Source: Pseudochryseolinea flava (GTDB lineage: Bacteria; Bacteroidota; Bacteroidia; Cytophagales; Cyclobacteriaceae). Taken from it: DNA of 64,000 nucleotides. The position numbers were made by a program, and so were the translations under genes. The notes under the pieces were generated by a model. That model did no database searches, was not told the DNA's origin, and saw nothing but the letters and a program-made list of their open reading frames with translations. Shown here in pieces: positions 29,796-38,428 of this stretch. Location: NCBI RefSeq assembly GCF_003286915.1, contig NZ_QMFY01000023.1, positions 1 through 64,000 of the forward strand. The letters run 5' to 3'. The first letter of the stretch is position 1; each line of letters starts with the position of its first letter.

Positions 29796-30650
29796 ATGGG
29801 TAAAAAGAAGAGAAGAGAAGTTGACCTGGTCGTATTGTCCGACATTCACCTCGGTACTTATGGTTGCCATGCGGAAGAACTTCTTCGCTATTTAAAAAGT
29901 ATTAAGGTCAATCGGTTAATCTTAAACGGCGATATCATCGACATGTGGCAGTTTAGTAAACGCTATTGGCCGAAGTCGCACATGCAAGTGGTGAAGCACA
30001 TCACGGGCTTGCTTACAAAAAATACCAAGATCGTTTACCTCACAGGCAATCACGACGAAATGCTTCGGAAGTTTTCAGGCTTTCGGCTGGGCTCATTCAT
30101 GATTGACAACAAGATTGTACTCAAGCTCAACGGTAAAAGCGCCTGGTTCTTTCACGGTGATGTTTTTGACGTCACTATGCAACATTCAAAATGGTTGGCA
30201 AAACTTGGCGCAGTCGGTTACGATACACTCATCGTCATCAATACGATGGTAAACTGGATGCTTACCAAACTGGGCAGAGAAAAGATCTCGCTGTCGAAGC
30301 GTGTGAAGGATAGTGTGAAGAGTGCTGTAAAATTTATTAACAACTTCGAAAAAACAGCTTCAGATATAGCGATCGAGAATGGCTATCAATACGTGGTGTG
30401 TGGCCATATCCACCAGCCGGAAATTAGAACGATTGCAAACGAGAAGGGAGAAGTTGTATATTTAAATTCTGGCGACTGGATTGAGAACCTAACAGCGTTG
30501 GAATATCACCGTGGCGAGTGGCGAATTTATCGCTACGCCGAAGATCGCGTGGCTCAATCGATGAAATTGCCAAAGCGTTTTCAAGGTGACAAAGACAACG
30601 ATGAGTTGTTCCAAGATATGGTCTCTGAATTCTTAAATGTGAAGCGGTGA
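29796..30650 (+). CDS. LpxH-like metallophosphoesterase (UDP-2,3-diacylglucosamine pyrophosphatase family)
   Basis: A 284-residue calcineurin-type phosphoesterase. Metal ligands are visible in SDIHLG (Asp16, His18), NGDIID (Asp46), GNHDEM (Asn85-His86) and CGHIHQP. The family hydrolyses UDP-2,3-diacylglucosamine to lipid X in lipid A synthesis. Classical LpxH is about 240 residues; this version is longer and may belong to the Bacteroidota-type LpxH-related group. The next gene, a predicted glycosyltransferase, starts 4 bp before its stop, and this pairing is one I recall as frequent in the phylum. Confidence 0.8.
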   Translation: MGKKKRREVDLVVLSDIHLGTYGCHAEELLRYLKSIKVNRLILNGDIIDMWQFSKRYWPKSHMQVVKHITGLLTKNTKIVYLTGNHDEMLRKFSGFRLGSFMIDNKIVLKLNGKSAWFFHGDVFDVTMQHSKWLAKLGAVGYDTLIVINTMVNWMLTKLGREKISLSKRVKDSVKSAVKFINNFEKTASDIAIENGYQYVVCGHIHQPEIRTIANEKGEVVYLNSGDWIENLTALEYHRGEWRIYRYAEDRVAQSMKLPKRFQGDKDNDELFQDMVSEFLNVKR

Positions 30651-31636
30651 AAATTCTATACGCAATTCAAGGAACCGGTAATGGTCATATTGCTCGTGCT
30701 GAAGATATCGTTCCTATTCTTCAACAATACGGAGAACTCGATCTTTTCGTTAGCGGTGCACAAGCGGATATCAAGCTTTCATATCCTGTAAAATATAAAT
30801 CAAAAGGACTTAGTTTCTTCTTTGGGAAGACGGGCGGAATTGATTTTTTGAAAACGTTCAAAAAGAATAGCTCCAAAGAGGTGTACAAAGAGATTAAGAA
30901 ATTTCCGGTGGAAAATTATGACCTCGTTATCAATGACTTCGAACCTATTTCGGCATGGGCTTGTCGCAAACGCGATATTCCCTGTGTAGGATTAAGTCAT
31001 CAATCTGCGTTACTATCCCCAAAAACACCGAGGCCCCGGAAGATGGATCCCGTGGGTGAGTGGATTCTGCATAATTATGCGCCAATCAGCAAGTACGTTG
31101 CTTTCCACTTCGAATCATACGACGATAATATCTTTACACCTGTTATTAGAGCAGACGTTCGAAATGCAAAAGTGGAAACGAAAGACCACTACACCGTGTA
31201 TCTTCCTGCTTACGACGATAAAAAACTTGTTCCGTTACTTTCTAAAATCGGAAACGTAAAGTGGCATGTGTTTTCTAAGCACGCCAAGAAAGCATATCAC
31301 GTGGATAAACTTTCGGTGTATCCAGTTGACAAAGATGCGTTCGCCAAAAGCATGACTACATCAACAGGAATTCTCTGCGGGGCCGGCTTCGAGACGCCCG
31401 CCGAAGCATTGTACCTAGGAAAGAAACTTTTGGTTGTGCCCATGAAATCACAATTAGAGCAACACTACAATGCTGCCGCGTTAAAGAACTTAGGGGTACC
31501 CGTGGTGAAGAAAGTGAAGAAGAAAAATCTCGATAAGATCATTGAATGGATCGAAAGTGATAAACGCATTTCCGTTGACTACAGAGACACCACTGCGGAA
31601 GCAGTAGCCCGGGCCGTCGCCTTAGGTAAAAGCTGA
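30647..31636 (+). CDS. Glycosyltransferase-like protein (MJ1255/VC2487-type)
   Basis: A 329-residue protein with a GT-B-like fold. It begins with MKILYAIQGTGNGHIARAEDI, a nucleotide-sugar-binding N-terminal motif, and has the C-terminal donor-binding segment ILCGAGFETPAEALYLGKKLL. The start is GTG and overlaps the phosphoesterase stop (GTGA). It belongs to the uncharacterised MurG-like group of transferases. The association with a lipid A-type phosphoesterase suggests a glycolipid or envelope role. Confidence 0.8.
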   Translation: MKILYAIQGTGNGHIARAEDIVPILQQYGELDLFVSGAQADIKLSYPVKYKSKGLSFFFGKTGGIDFLKTFKKNSSKEVYKEIKKFPVENYDLVINDFEPISAWACRKRDIPCVGLSHQSALLSPKTPRPRKMDPVGEWILHNYAPISKYVAFHFESYDDNIFTPVIRADVRNAKVETKDHYTVYLPAYDDKKLVPLLSKIGNVKWHVFSKHAKKAYHVDKLSVYPVDKDAFAKSMTTSTGILCGAGFETPAEALYLGKKLLVVPMKSQLEQHYNAAALKNLGVPVVKKVKKKNLDKIIEWIESDKRISVDYRDTTAEAVARAVALGKS

Positions 31637-31680
31637 AGGTAGACAGCTTAATGCGCAAACCTCTTCGTGCGATAGCAGCA

Positions 31681-31715
31681 TACTTCTTACTTCTTACTTC
31701 TTACTTCTTACTTCT
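31681..31715. repeat. Heptanucleotide tandem repeat (TACTTCT)5
   Basis: Five exact copies of TACTTCT in a 35-bp block lie in a 167-bp intergenic region. Each added or lost unit would shift any reading frame by one base. The region between 31637 and 31803 otherwise shows no hairpin terminator or RNA gene that I can see. Confidence 0.95.
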
Positions 31716-31803
31716 TGATTCTGCCTCCTGTCTCCTTGCATTTATAACACTTCGTTGATCTCTTACTAACGCTCGGGTAATCACACCATCGTACATTCAT
31801 TAC

Positions 31804-32487
31804 ATGGTGCAGAAAAAAGTGTTTCGTATTCTCATTGTTGACGATGACCATGATATACTAGAACTGTTATCTTACAATTTTGAGAGAGAAGGATTCGTTG
31901 TGAAAACAATAAGCGATAGCCGAGCTGCTGTGAAAGTCGCCGTTGAATTTAATCCTGACCTGATCGTGCTCGATTTGATGATGCCTCATCCGAACGGTAT
32001 TGAAATCTGTCGTGAGCTTAGAAGTCTTACAAGGTTTGTTGATACCTACATTTTCTTTCTGACGGCAAAATCGGAGCGGTACTACCAAGAGGCGGCACTC
32101 GATACGGGCGGCGATGATTTTATCGAGAAAATTATGGGGCTTCGTGCACTAACATTTAAAGTCAGCAGTGTACTCAAGAAGAAGATCGTCATCCGTAAAC
32201 GTGCTCCTGAACTTCACTTCGGAGATTTGAAGATCTGTCGCAGAACGACTTCCGTACGCATCGGTTCACGCGAGGTGGTACTGAGTAAACCAGAATTTGA
32301 GTTGCTGTTTTTCTTGGCGCAAAATCCTCATCGCACCATTAGCGCAGATCATTTGTTGCGCAATATGTGGGGATCGGAAACGTATATGGTGGAGACTTCC
32401 GTTGATGCGTATATCAGTAGTCTACAAAATAAAATCGGATACAACTTAATTGAAAAGCGCGGATTCGATTCGTATCGTTTCAGTTAG
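31804..32487 (+). CDS. OmpR/PhoB-type response regulator
   Basis: A 227-residue regulator. The receiver domain has DDD (13-15) and phospho-acceptor Asp57 in IVLDLMMPHPNG, and the effector is a winged-helix domain (about 140-227). The conserved receiver lysine is present in DDFIEKIMG, but the proline that normally follows it is isoleucine. No histidine kinase gene is adjacent, so it is an orphan in this window. It ends with SYRFS, and its targets cannot be read from the sequence. Confidence 0.92.
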   Translation: MVQKKVFRILIVDDDHDILELLSYNFEREGFVVKTISDSRAAVKVAVEFNPDLIVLDLMMPHPNGIEICRELRSLTRFVDTYIFFLTAKSERYYQEAALDTGGDDFIEKIMGLRALTFKVSSVLKKKIVIRKRAPELHFGDLKICRRTTSVRIGSREVVLSKPEFELLFFLAQNPHRTISADHLLRNMWGSETYMVETSVDAYISSLQNKIGYNLIEKRGFDSYRFS

Positions 32488-32595
32488 TTACGATTACACT
32501 ATGCAATGCCGTTGTAAAAAAAACGAATTCAGCCTCCTCATGAAGCAGAAAAAAAGATGTTGCATGTTGAGGTCAAGATAACCGGATGTTAACGA

Positions 32596-33147
32596 TTAAT
32601 CAACCTCCAGTGCTTCCAAAATATCGGCGAGGTCATCATAGGATTTTAATCCTGGCCTGATTTCATTACTACCTTCAAGCGCAATCCCGTGAACTTGACT
32701 ATCAGCTAATGCGCTGTCTAGTTGGCTAAGTGTTGTGATTTGAAGAAGCGTTGGAATATCGCCGGTATAAGTATCGCGCGCTGCGATCATGACGTACGCA
32801 GGAGTGGCGTTTGTAGGTAAAGCGGTATCCGTTGAGGCGACAAGAATATAGGGGAGGGGAATTGTTCCCAACATGTTTGCCTCCGCAGTAGAAAGCTCTA
32901 AGAGATCTGGTCGATACTGCTCAAGGACAGCGTCCAATGCGGCAGCCGACGGCAATCCCACAATTTGGGCGACTATCTTTGGCCCCGTAATCCACCCGCG
33001 AATCTCTTGAAACGATTTCGGACTAATATAGTCAGTGGCATTTTCGACGACATTAAAACCCAACATGTCGACACCCATACCGGCACAATATCTTGCGTCG
33101 CTAAGGTTAGTAATGTTGCCGACTTTCACGATGGTCTTTAGAGGCAT
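32596..33147 (-). CDS. TrpF-like (phosphoribosylanthranilate isomerase-related) protein
   Basis: A 183-residue TIM-barrel protein related to TrpF: the N-terminus VKVGNITNLSDARYCAGMGV aligns with the TrpF motif KICGIT...DA, and VDMLGFNV and ISPKSFQEI follow in the correct places. The catalytic Cys of KICG is absent (KVGN), and the chain is short by about 20 residues. No trp genes are adjacent. It may be a paralogue with another function or a non-catalytic relative; the sequence does not allow a choice. Confidence 0.65.
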   Translation of the reverse strand: MPLKTIVKVGNITNLSDARYCAGMGVDMLGFNVVENATDYISPKSFQEIRGWITGPKIVAQIVGLPSAAALDAVLEQYRPDLLELSTAEANMLGTIPLPYILVASTDTALPTNATPAYVMIAARDTYTGDIPTLLQITTLSQLDSALADSQVHGIALEGSNEIRPGLKSYDDLADILEALEVD

Positions 33148-33169
33148 AGGTTAAATTGAAAAGAAAAAA

Positions 33170-33177
33170 TACCTTTG
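33170..33177 (+). promoter_or_regulatory. Candidate -7 element for lipoprotein gene
   Basis: TACCTTTG (TAnnTTTG) lies 46 bp before the lipoprotein start. No TTG at the standard distance was found, so this is a partial match. Confidence 0.4.
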
Positions 33178-33223
33178 AGGTTTACATTTCAAATAAAGCG
33201 CGGATTTAGTAAAAACAACGCTA

Positions 33224-33910
33224 TTGGTGAAGCAATTTCATAATTATTTGGTGGGGCTGCTAATTTTGATTGCAGCGGGGTGTGATTCGGACGATGATCG
33301 CCGAGCTGAACCTGATTTCTTTCCCCTTCAAAAAGGCGTTTTTCAAACTTATGATGTTGAAGAGATCGTCTACGAACTTGGCGATCCAGATACCGTACAC
33401 TTCGAACTTCTGACCGAAGTAGTGGATTCTTTCGCCAGCGATGGCGGCTATCGTTACATCATCCATCGCAGCAAACGTGAATTATCTGAAACAGAATGGA
33501 CCTATATTGATACGTGGTCGGCGCAGAAAACAACCCATGAACTCATTGTATGGGAAGAAAATGTACCCTTCGTCGATCTTCAATTTCCAGCAAAGGAAGG
33601 TTCGGAGTGGAATGGGAACGTTTACAATAATGTAACAAATCCTACCACAGGAAAGCGCGAAGATGTGTACGCAATTCAAGAGACAGGTGAAGATCAATCT
33701 GGAAGATTTACAACGGTATTGAAAGAGGATAACCAAGAGTTTATTGTATTTTATGACAAACGTGTTGATAGCTATATCGATAACGTAGGACTTTCATATC
33801 GGGAGATTACGCAGCTTGAGTATTGCACGAATAATGATTGTTTGGGAGAGCAGATTGTGAACAGTGGAAAGATTTATAAACAACGCATTAAAACGTATGG
33901 CCGTCATTAA
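33224..33910 (+). CDS. Hypothetical lipoprotein
   Basis: A 228-residue predicted lipoprotein: a hydrophobic leader followed by AAGC, with Cys at residue 20 from the first possible start. The start is uncertain: TTG at 33224 or GTG at 33227. No ATG lies before the lipobox. Mature sequence is mostly beta-strand and hydrophilic, without motifs I know. The following subtilase gene starts inside its 3' end (14-bp overlap), so the two are coupled. Confidence 0.7.
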   Translation: MVKQFHNYLVGLLILIAAGCDSDDDRRAEPDFFPLQKGVFQTYDVEEIVYELGDPDTVHFELLTEVVDSFASDGGYRYIIHRSKRELSETEWTYIDTWSAQKTTHELIVWEENVPFVDLQFPAKEGSEWNGNVYNNVTNPTTGKREDVYAIQETGEDQSGRFTTVLKEDNQEFIVFYDKRVDSYIDNVGLSYREITQLEYCTNNDCLGEQIVNSGKIYKQRIKTYGRH

Positions 33911-35516
33911 GCGCATTTTGTTATTGATGTTGGTCGTCGGTGCATCAACTCAGGCGCACACTCAGGTAGGTCGGTACATGGTATTCTTTAAAGAGAAGAA
34001 CGGGACGCCGTATTCAATTTCAGAACCACAAGAATTTCTCTCGCAGCGTGCCATTGATCGCCGCTCAAAACAAGGTATCGCTGTTACAGAAAAAGATCTG
34101 CCAGTAAATCCTGCTTATGTTGAAAGTGTAAAGAGCATTGGTGTAGACGTTTTCTTCACAACACGTTGGATGAACGGACTGCTGATACAATGTGATCAAA
34201 CTTTGGTCGACGATGTTGCAGCATTGTCATTTGTTGATCGCGTCGATTTTGTTGCACCGAATGCCAGACTCCTTGGAAATGGTAGGAAGAAAGTGCCCAT
34301 CAAGCAAAAGACATCTCGGGTTGCCAATGTAACAAGTACGCAGCTTGAGCAATTGAATATCGATGATATGCATCAGGAAGGATTGCATGGCGAAGGTATT
34401 GTGATCGGTATTTTTGATGCAGGGTTTGGTGGCGTTGATGTTATTGATCCATTTGCCGCAGTCATCGCCGAAGGGCGCATCGATTTAGAAGCTTCAAAGG
34501 ATTTTATCATCAATTCAGATAATGTATTTCAGTATGATCCTCATGGCACCGAAGTTTTTTCGGTGATTGCTGCTTATCAAAGTGGATCATTCACAGGCGG
34601 GGCCTACAAAGCGAAGTATCAGTTGTATGTCACAGAAGACGCAGCAACGGAATATCGCATTGAGGAATACAACTGGCTCTTTGCTGCGGAACGTGCGGAT
34701 AGCGCGGGTGTCGACGTAGTCAATTCGTCTTTGGGCTATAGTACTTTTGATAACAACGCGATGGACTACCCGAAATCTGCGCTTGACGGAAAAACCGCAG
34801 TTGTTACACGCGCGGCACAATGGCTCGCCGATCGAGGGGTACTGATAGTTTGCAGTGCTGGCAATGAAGGAAACAATGGGTGGCAACTCATCACACCACC
34901 AGCGGATGCTATCGATGTACTTTCTGTGGCGAGTGTTGACGCTAAGGGAGCACGCGCGGCATCGAGCTCAAAGGGACCAAGCGCAGACAATAGAATTAAA
35001 CCTGATGTCGCTGCGTTAGGCGTTGGCACCAGTGTCATCTTTCCGAATGGAAGTATCGGCGCAGCTAACGGCACGTCACTAGCCTCGCCATTGATCGCCA
35101 GTTTTGCAGCCGGTGTCTGGCAGAAATATCCGGATCTAACCAACAAAGAAATTATGACCCTTATCCGCCAATCCGGATCATTGGCCCATGCCCCCAACAA
35201 TCTTCTTGGCCACGGTATTCCCGACTTCACTAAAATTGAAAGCTACTTGATCTCGTTAGAGAAAAATCCATTCTCAGTCTTTCCGAATCCTTTTTTGGAC
35301 TCCATAACGATCAAGCCGTTTAGTCCTGGTATGGTTGCTTCATGTGTTGCCACGTTAATTACGGCGGAAGGAAAAAAGGTTTTTGAAACGACGTTGTCCT
35401 TTACACGAGAGGAGCCTAGTATAACAGCAAAATTGCCGGGGCTGGCCGCAGGTGTCTACATGTTGAAGTTGCAATGGAAAAACGGCTCACAGACAATGAA
35501 ATTGGCAAAACAATGA
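33897..35516 (+). CDS. T9SS-secreted subtilisin-like serine protease (S8)
   Basis: A 539-residue protein; I choose the ATG at 33897, where a signal peptide begins (MAVIKRILLLML...AHTQ). An upstream in-frame GTG at 33864 would add 11 residues before the signal and is less likely. A long propeptide-like region precedes the catalytic domain. The triad is Asp174 (IGIFDAGFGG), His216 (DPHGTEV) and Ser394 (NGTSLASP), with Asn323 for the oxyanion hole. The C-terminus (about 455-539) is a T9SS sorting domain with FPNPFLDS. It should be exported to the surface or medium as an active protease. Confidence 0.9.
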   Translation: MAVIKRILLLMLVVGASTQAHTQVGRYMVFFKEKNGTPYSISEPQEFLSQRAIDRRSKQGIAVTEKDLPVNPAYVESVKSIGVDVFFTTRWMNGLLIQCDQTLVDDVAALSFVDRVDFVAPNARLLGNGRKKVPIKQKTSRVANVTSTQLEQLNIDDMHQEGLHGEGIVIGIFDAGFGGVDVIDPFAAVIAEGRIDLEASKDFIINSDNVFQYDPHGTEVFSVIAAYQSGSFTGGAYKAKYQLYVTEDAATEYRIEEYNWLFAAERADSAGVDVVNSSLGYSTFDNNAMDYPKSALDGKTAVVTRAAQWLADRGVLIVCSAGNEGNNGWQLITPPADAIDVLSVASVDAKGARAASSSKGPSADNRIKPDVAALGVGTSVIFPNGSIGAANGTSLASPLIASFAAGVWQKYPDLTNKEIMTLIRQSGSLAHAPNNLLGHGIPDFTKIESYLISLEKNPFSVFPNPFLDSITIKPFSPGMVASCVATLITAEGKKVFETTLSFTREEPSITAKLPGLAAGVYMLKLQWKNGSQTMKLAKQ

Positions 35517-35559
35517 CTAGTCATTCCTTTCTTCTGCTATTTTAGCGGCAAAGTTTTCT

Positions 35560-36213
35560 ATGAAACAACCCATCATTGCACCATCAGTACTTGCGTCGGA
35601 CTTTGCAAACTTAGAACGCGAAATAAACATGATCAACGACAGTCAGGCTGACTGGATTCACGTTGACATCATGGATGGTGTATTTGTGCCTAACATTTCT
35701 TTCGGGCTTCCCGTTACGGAAGCCATTAAACGTCATGCGAAAAAACCACTGGATGTACACTTGATGATCGTGCAGCCGGAGCGATATGTTGAAGCCTTCC
35801 AAAAAGTTGGTGCCGATATTATCACGGTGCATGTTGAAGCCTGTCAGCACCTACATCGTAATATCCAACAAATCAAAGCACTTGGGTGCAAAGCTGGTGT
35901 GGCCTTGAACCCGCATACGCCGGTGGTAGAATTGGAAAACATCATCGCTGACATTGACCTCGTGTTGGTAATGTCTGTTAACCCGGGGTTTGGCGCGCAG
36001 AAGTTTATCCCGAATACTTACAAAAAGATCGAGTCTGTTAAAAAAATGATCCAGGCATCAGGATCTAATGCCGTGATCGAGATCGACGGCGGAGTGAATC
36101 AACAAAACGCAAAACTGCTTTTAGGCAGCGGTGCCGACGTCTTGGTAGCCGGTAATTTTGTGTTTAGCGCTGCCGATCCAAAAAAAGTAATCGCAGGCTT
36201 GAAAGCTGTTTAG
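35560..36213 (+). CDS. rpe: Ribulose-phosphate 3-epimerase
   Basis: A 217-residue TIM-barrel enzyme interconverting ribulose-5-phosphate and xylulose-5-phosphate in the pentose phosphate pathway. The metal-binding motifs HVDIMDG, DVHLMI and IDGGVN are all present, and the length is standard. It lies between the subtilase and the LpoB gene with no tight coupling to either. Confidence 0.97.
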   Translation: MKQPIIAPSVLASDFANLEREINMINDSQADWIHVDIMDGVFVPNISFGLPVTEAIKRHAKKPLDVHLMIVQPERYVEAFQKVGADIITVHVEACQHLHRNIQQIKALGCKAGVALNPHTPVVELENIIADIDLVLVMSVNPGFGAQKFIPNTYKKIESVKKMIQASGSNAVIEIDGGVNQQNAKLLLGSGADVLVAGNFVFSAADPKKVIAGLKAV

Positions 36214-36296
36214 CGATTTATTACGGAACCTTATCAGCCATTATCCGTATCTTCGGCAAGGTTTTTGACCTTTCAATTGAAAAAAAACACCTTGCT

Positions 36297-36875
36297 ATGT
36301 CTTGTTCTTTACGTCTTATCGTTGCTTCGATTTTTTTACTGTCGGCTTGTGCGCGGTCAGTCACGCGTGTTAATCCGGATACACAGATTGATTTAAGTGG
36401 CCGGTGGAATGATTCTGATTCCCGAATGGTGGCCGATCAAATGATTTATGACCTGTTTGACTCCGATGGTTTTAAAGATTATGCGAAAACTCTTGGAAGA
36501 AAACCGGTGATTATCGTAGGTCTGATTAAAAACAAAACATCAGAGCATATCGAAACGGGGAATTATGTGAAGAAGTTTGAAATGGTCATTCATAACTCCG
36601 GTGTCGCGGAGCTTGTTGAATCCGATGAGTTTCGTGATAAACTTCGTTTAGAGCGCGCGCAGCAACAAGAGTTTGCTGATCCATCTACGGTAGCAAAATG
36701 GGGAAAGGAAACGGGCGCAGATCTAATGCTCTTTGGGGAGATGAATGCGGAAACAGATACCTACAATAAAAAACGCGTGGTTAACTATATCACCACGATG
36801 TTCCTGACCAATGTTGAGAGCAGCAAACGTGTTTGGTATGGACAGAAGGAGATTAAGAAATATATCAAGAACTGA
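36297..36875 (+). CDS. LpoB-family penicillin-binding-protein activator lipoprotein
   Basis: A 192-residue lipoprotein with a lipobox ending in SAC (Cys18). The mature domain matches the LpoB/COG3417 family: DLSGRWNDSDS, PVIIVGLIKNKTSEHI and GADLMLFGEMNAETD. LpoB of E. coli binds PBP1B from the outer membrane and stimulates peptidoglycan synthesis. The next gene, a COG3014-type lipoprotein, follows after 13 bp; pairing of these two families is known in other bacteria. The PBP partner in this organism is not in the window. Confidence 0.8.
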   Translation: MSCSLRLIVASIFLLSACARSVTRVNPDTQIDLSGRWNDSDSRMVADQMIYDLFDSDGFKDYAKTLGRKPVIIVGLIKNKTSEHIETGNYVKKFEMVIHNSGVAELVESDEFRDKLRLERAQQQEFADPSTVAKWGKETGADLMLFGEMNAETDTYNKKRVVNYITTMFLTNVESSKRVWYGQKEIKKYIKN

Positions 36876-36888
36876 TTGATACGATGCC

Positions 36889-38325
36889 ATGATGAAAGAC
36901 TTTCGATCTGGTGTCTTAAATTCTCGGGTGATTGTTAGCGTGGTCACCTTTGTTGTTGTGCTTACTGCCTTGGGTTCATGCGCAAACTACTACCAAAAAC
37001 ATTTTGACTTCAATCAGGAATTTGAACGCGGTGATTTGAAACAAGCGCTTGAAACCCTAAAGAAAAATGATCGAGAGGAAAATGGGCGCGGGCGATTTAT
37101 ATACTATGTTAACAATGGACTCCTCTTATCTGTGCTGGGCCAGTATGAGGCCAGTAATAATTTCTTAGAGAAAGCTTTTCTCTTCGGCGAAGATTATCAT
37201 GTCAACTATTTTAACGAAGCTGCAGCGTACTTTCTGAATCCGAATTTTACAGTCTATCGCGGCGAGGATCATGAGCATTTGATGTTACTGTACTTCAAGG
37301 CTATCAATTTCTTGAAAATGAATAAGCCCGAAGATGCTCTGATTGAGTGTCGTCGGCTCAATATTCGATTGAATCAACTCGGAGATAAATACAAGTCTAC
37401 CGAGAAATTGCAACGCGATGCTTTTATTCATAACCTCATGGGGATCATCTATCAATCGACCAAGGATTATAACAATGCCTTCATTGCCTATCGAAATGCA
37501 CTCGATGTTTATGAGAATGAGTACGCGCGAATGTTTTCGATGCAGGTGCCGACTCAACTAAAAAAAGATATCTTGAATACTGCGGTGTGGACGGGGTTCT
37601 ATGAAGAGTTTGAGGACTATAAACTTAAGTTTAACATGGCAGATTATATGCCACCAAAACCAGATGCCGAGTTAATCTTCTTCTGGCATAACGGCCTTGG
37701 CCCAGTTAAAGAGGAGTGGAGCGTCAATTTCGTGATCGATCATAATTCAGGAAACGTGGTGGTATTCAATAATCAGGCTTTGGGTTTTTCATTTCCCTAT
37801 GAGGTGAAGGAAGACAAAGATCGCACGGATCTCAGAAAACTTGAAGTGTTCCGAGTTGCCTTCCCAAGGTATACCGAGCGCGCCTTGTATTATCAGTCGG
37901 CGGCGGTTGAAGTAGGAGGTCAGTCTTTTCCGGTGGAGATAGCAGAAGATATCAACAAAGTGGCCTTTCAAAGTTTGAAGCAGCGTATGCTTGAGGAATT
38001 TAGCAAGGGATTGGTACGTGCAGCGTTGAAAAAAGCAGCAGAACACAGTATGCGAAAAGAGAACGAAGGGCTCGGCGCGGTGATGGGACTAGTAAACGCG
38101 ATGACAGAGAAGGCAGATACGCGCAATTGGCAAACGCTTCCCCATAGTATTCATTATGCTAGAATACCATTGGTAGCGGGCGCCAATGATGTGACTTTCA
38201 CGGTTGCCGACGCGAGTGGGAAAGTAGTACCTTACAAGTTTACGTATCAAGCAAAAAAAGATCAGACACTATTCCACACATTTTCGTCGTTAGAAACATC
38301 AGGAACGCTTTATCGCTACTATTGA
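36889..38325 (+). CDS. COG3014-like TPR lipoprotein
   Basis: A 478-residue protein with a hydrophobic leader followed by GSC (lipobox, Cys31). It has TPR-type helices in the N-terminal half (about 35-215) and a beta-rich C-terminal half. This is the layout of the uncharacterised COG3014 family, commonly encoded next to LpoB. It probably works in the same periplasmic complex as the upstream LpoB protein. Confidence 0.75.
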   Translation: MMKDFRSGVLNSRVIVSVVTFVVVLTALGSCANYYQKHFDFNQEFERGDLKQALETLKKNDREENGRGRFIYYVNNGLLLSVLGQYEASNNFLEKAFLFGEDYHVNYFNEAAAYFLNPNFTVYRGEDHEHLMLLYFKAINFLKMNKPEDALIECRRLNIRLNQLGDKYKSTEKLQRDAFIHNLMGIIYQSTKDYNNAFIAYRNALDVYENEYARMFSMQVPTQLKKDILNTAVWTGFYEEFEDYKLKFNMADYMPPKPDAELIFFWHNGLGPVKEEWSVNFVIDHNSGNVVVFNNQALGFSFPYEVKEDKDRTDLRKLEVFRVAFPRYTERALYYQSAAVEVGGQSFPVEIAEDINKVAFQSLKQRMLEEFSKGLVRAALKKAAEHSMRKENEGLGAVMGLVNAMTEKADTRNWQTLPHSIHYARIPLVAGANDVTFTVADASGKVVPYKFTYQAKKDQTLFHTFSSLETSGTLYRYY

Positions 38326-38428
38326 TTGGCGAGCGGGCGATCGAAGATGACTGTAGGATGATTCCCGAATTTCACTTACCTTTAGCGGTCAATAGTCAGA
38401 CTATTAATGGCTTACATTTTTTAATTTT

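Noticed and set aside
31651-31758. A 35-codon frame through the heptamer repeat
   Set aside because: The hydrophobic stretch is a by-product of the repeat, there is no start context, and unit changes would destroy the frame. Kept only as a note under findings.
32488-32595. Imperfect inverted repeat between two convergent genes
   Set aside because: CCTC...GAGG arms pair only partly with mismatches in the centre and a long loop; not convincing as a terminator.
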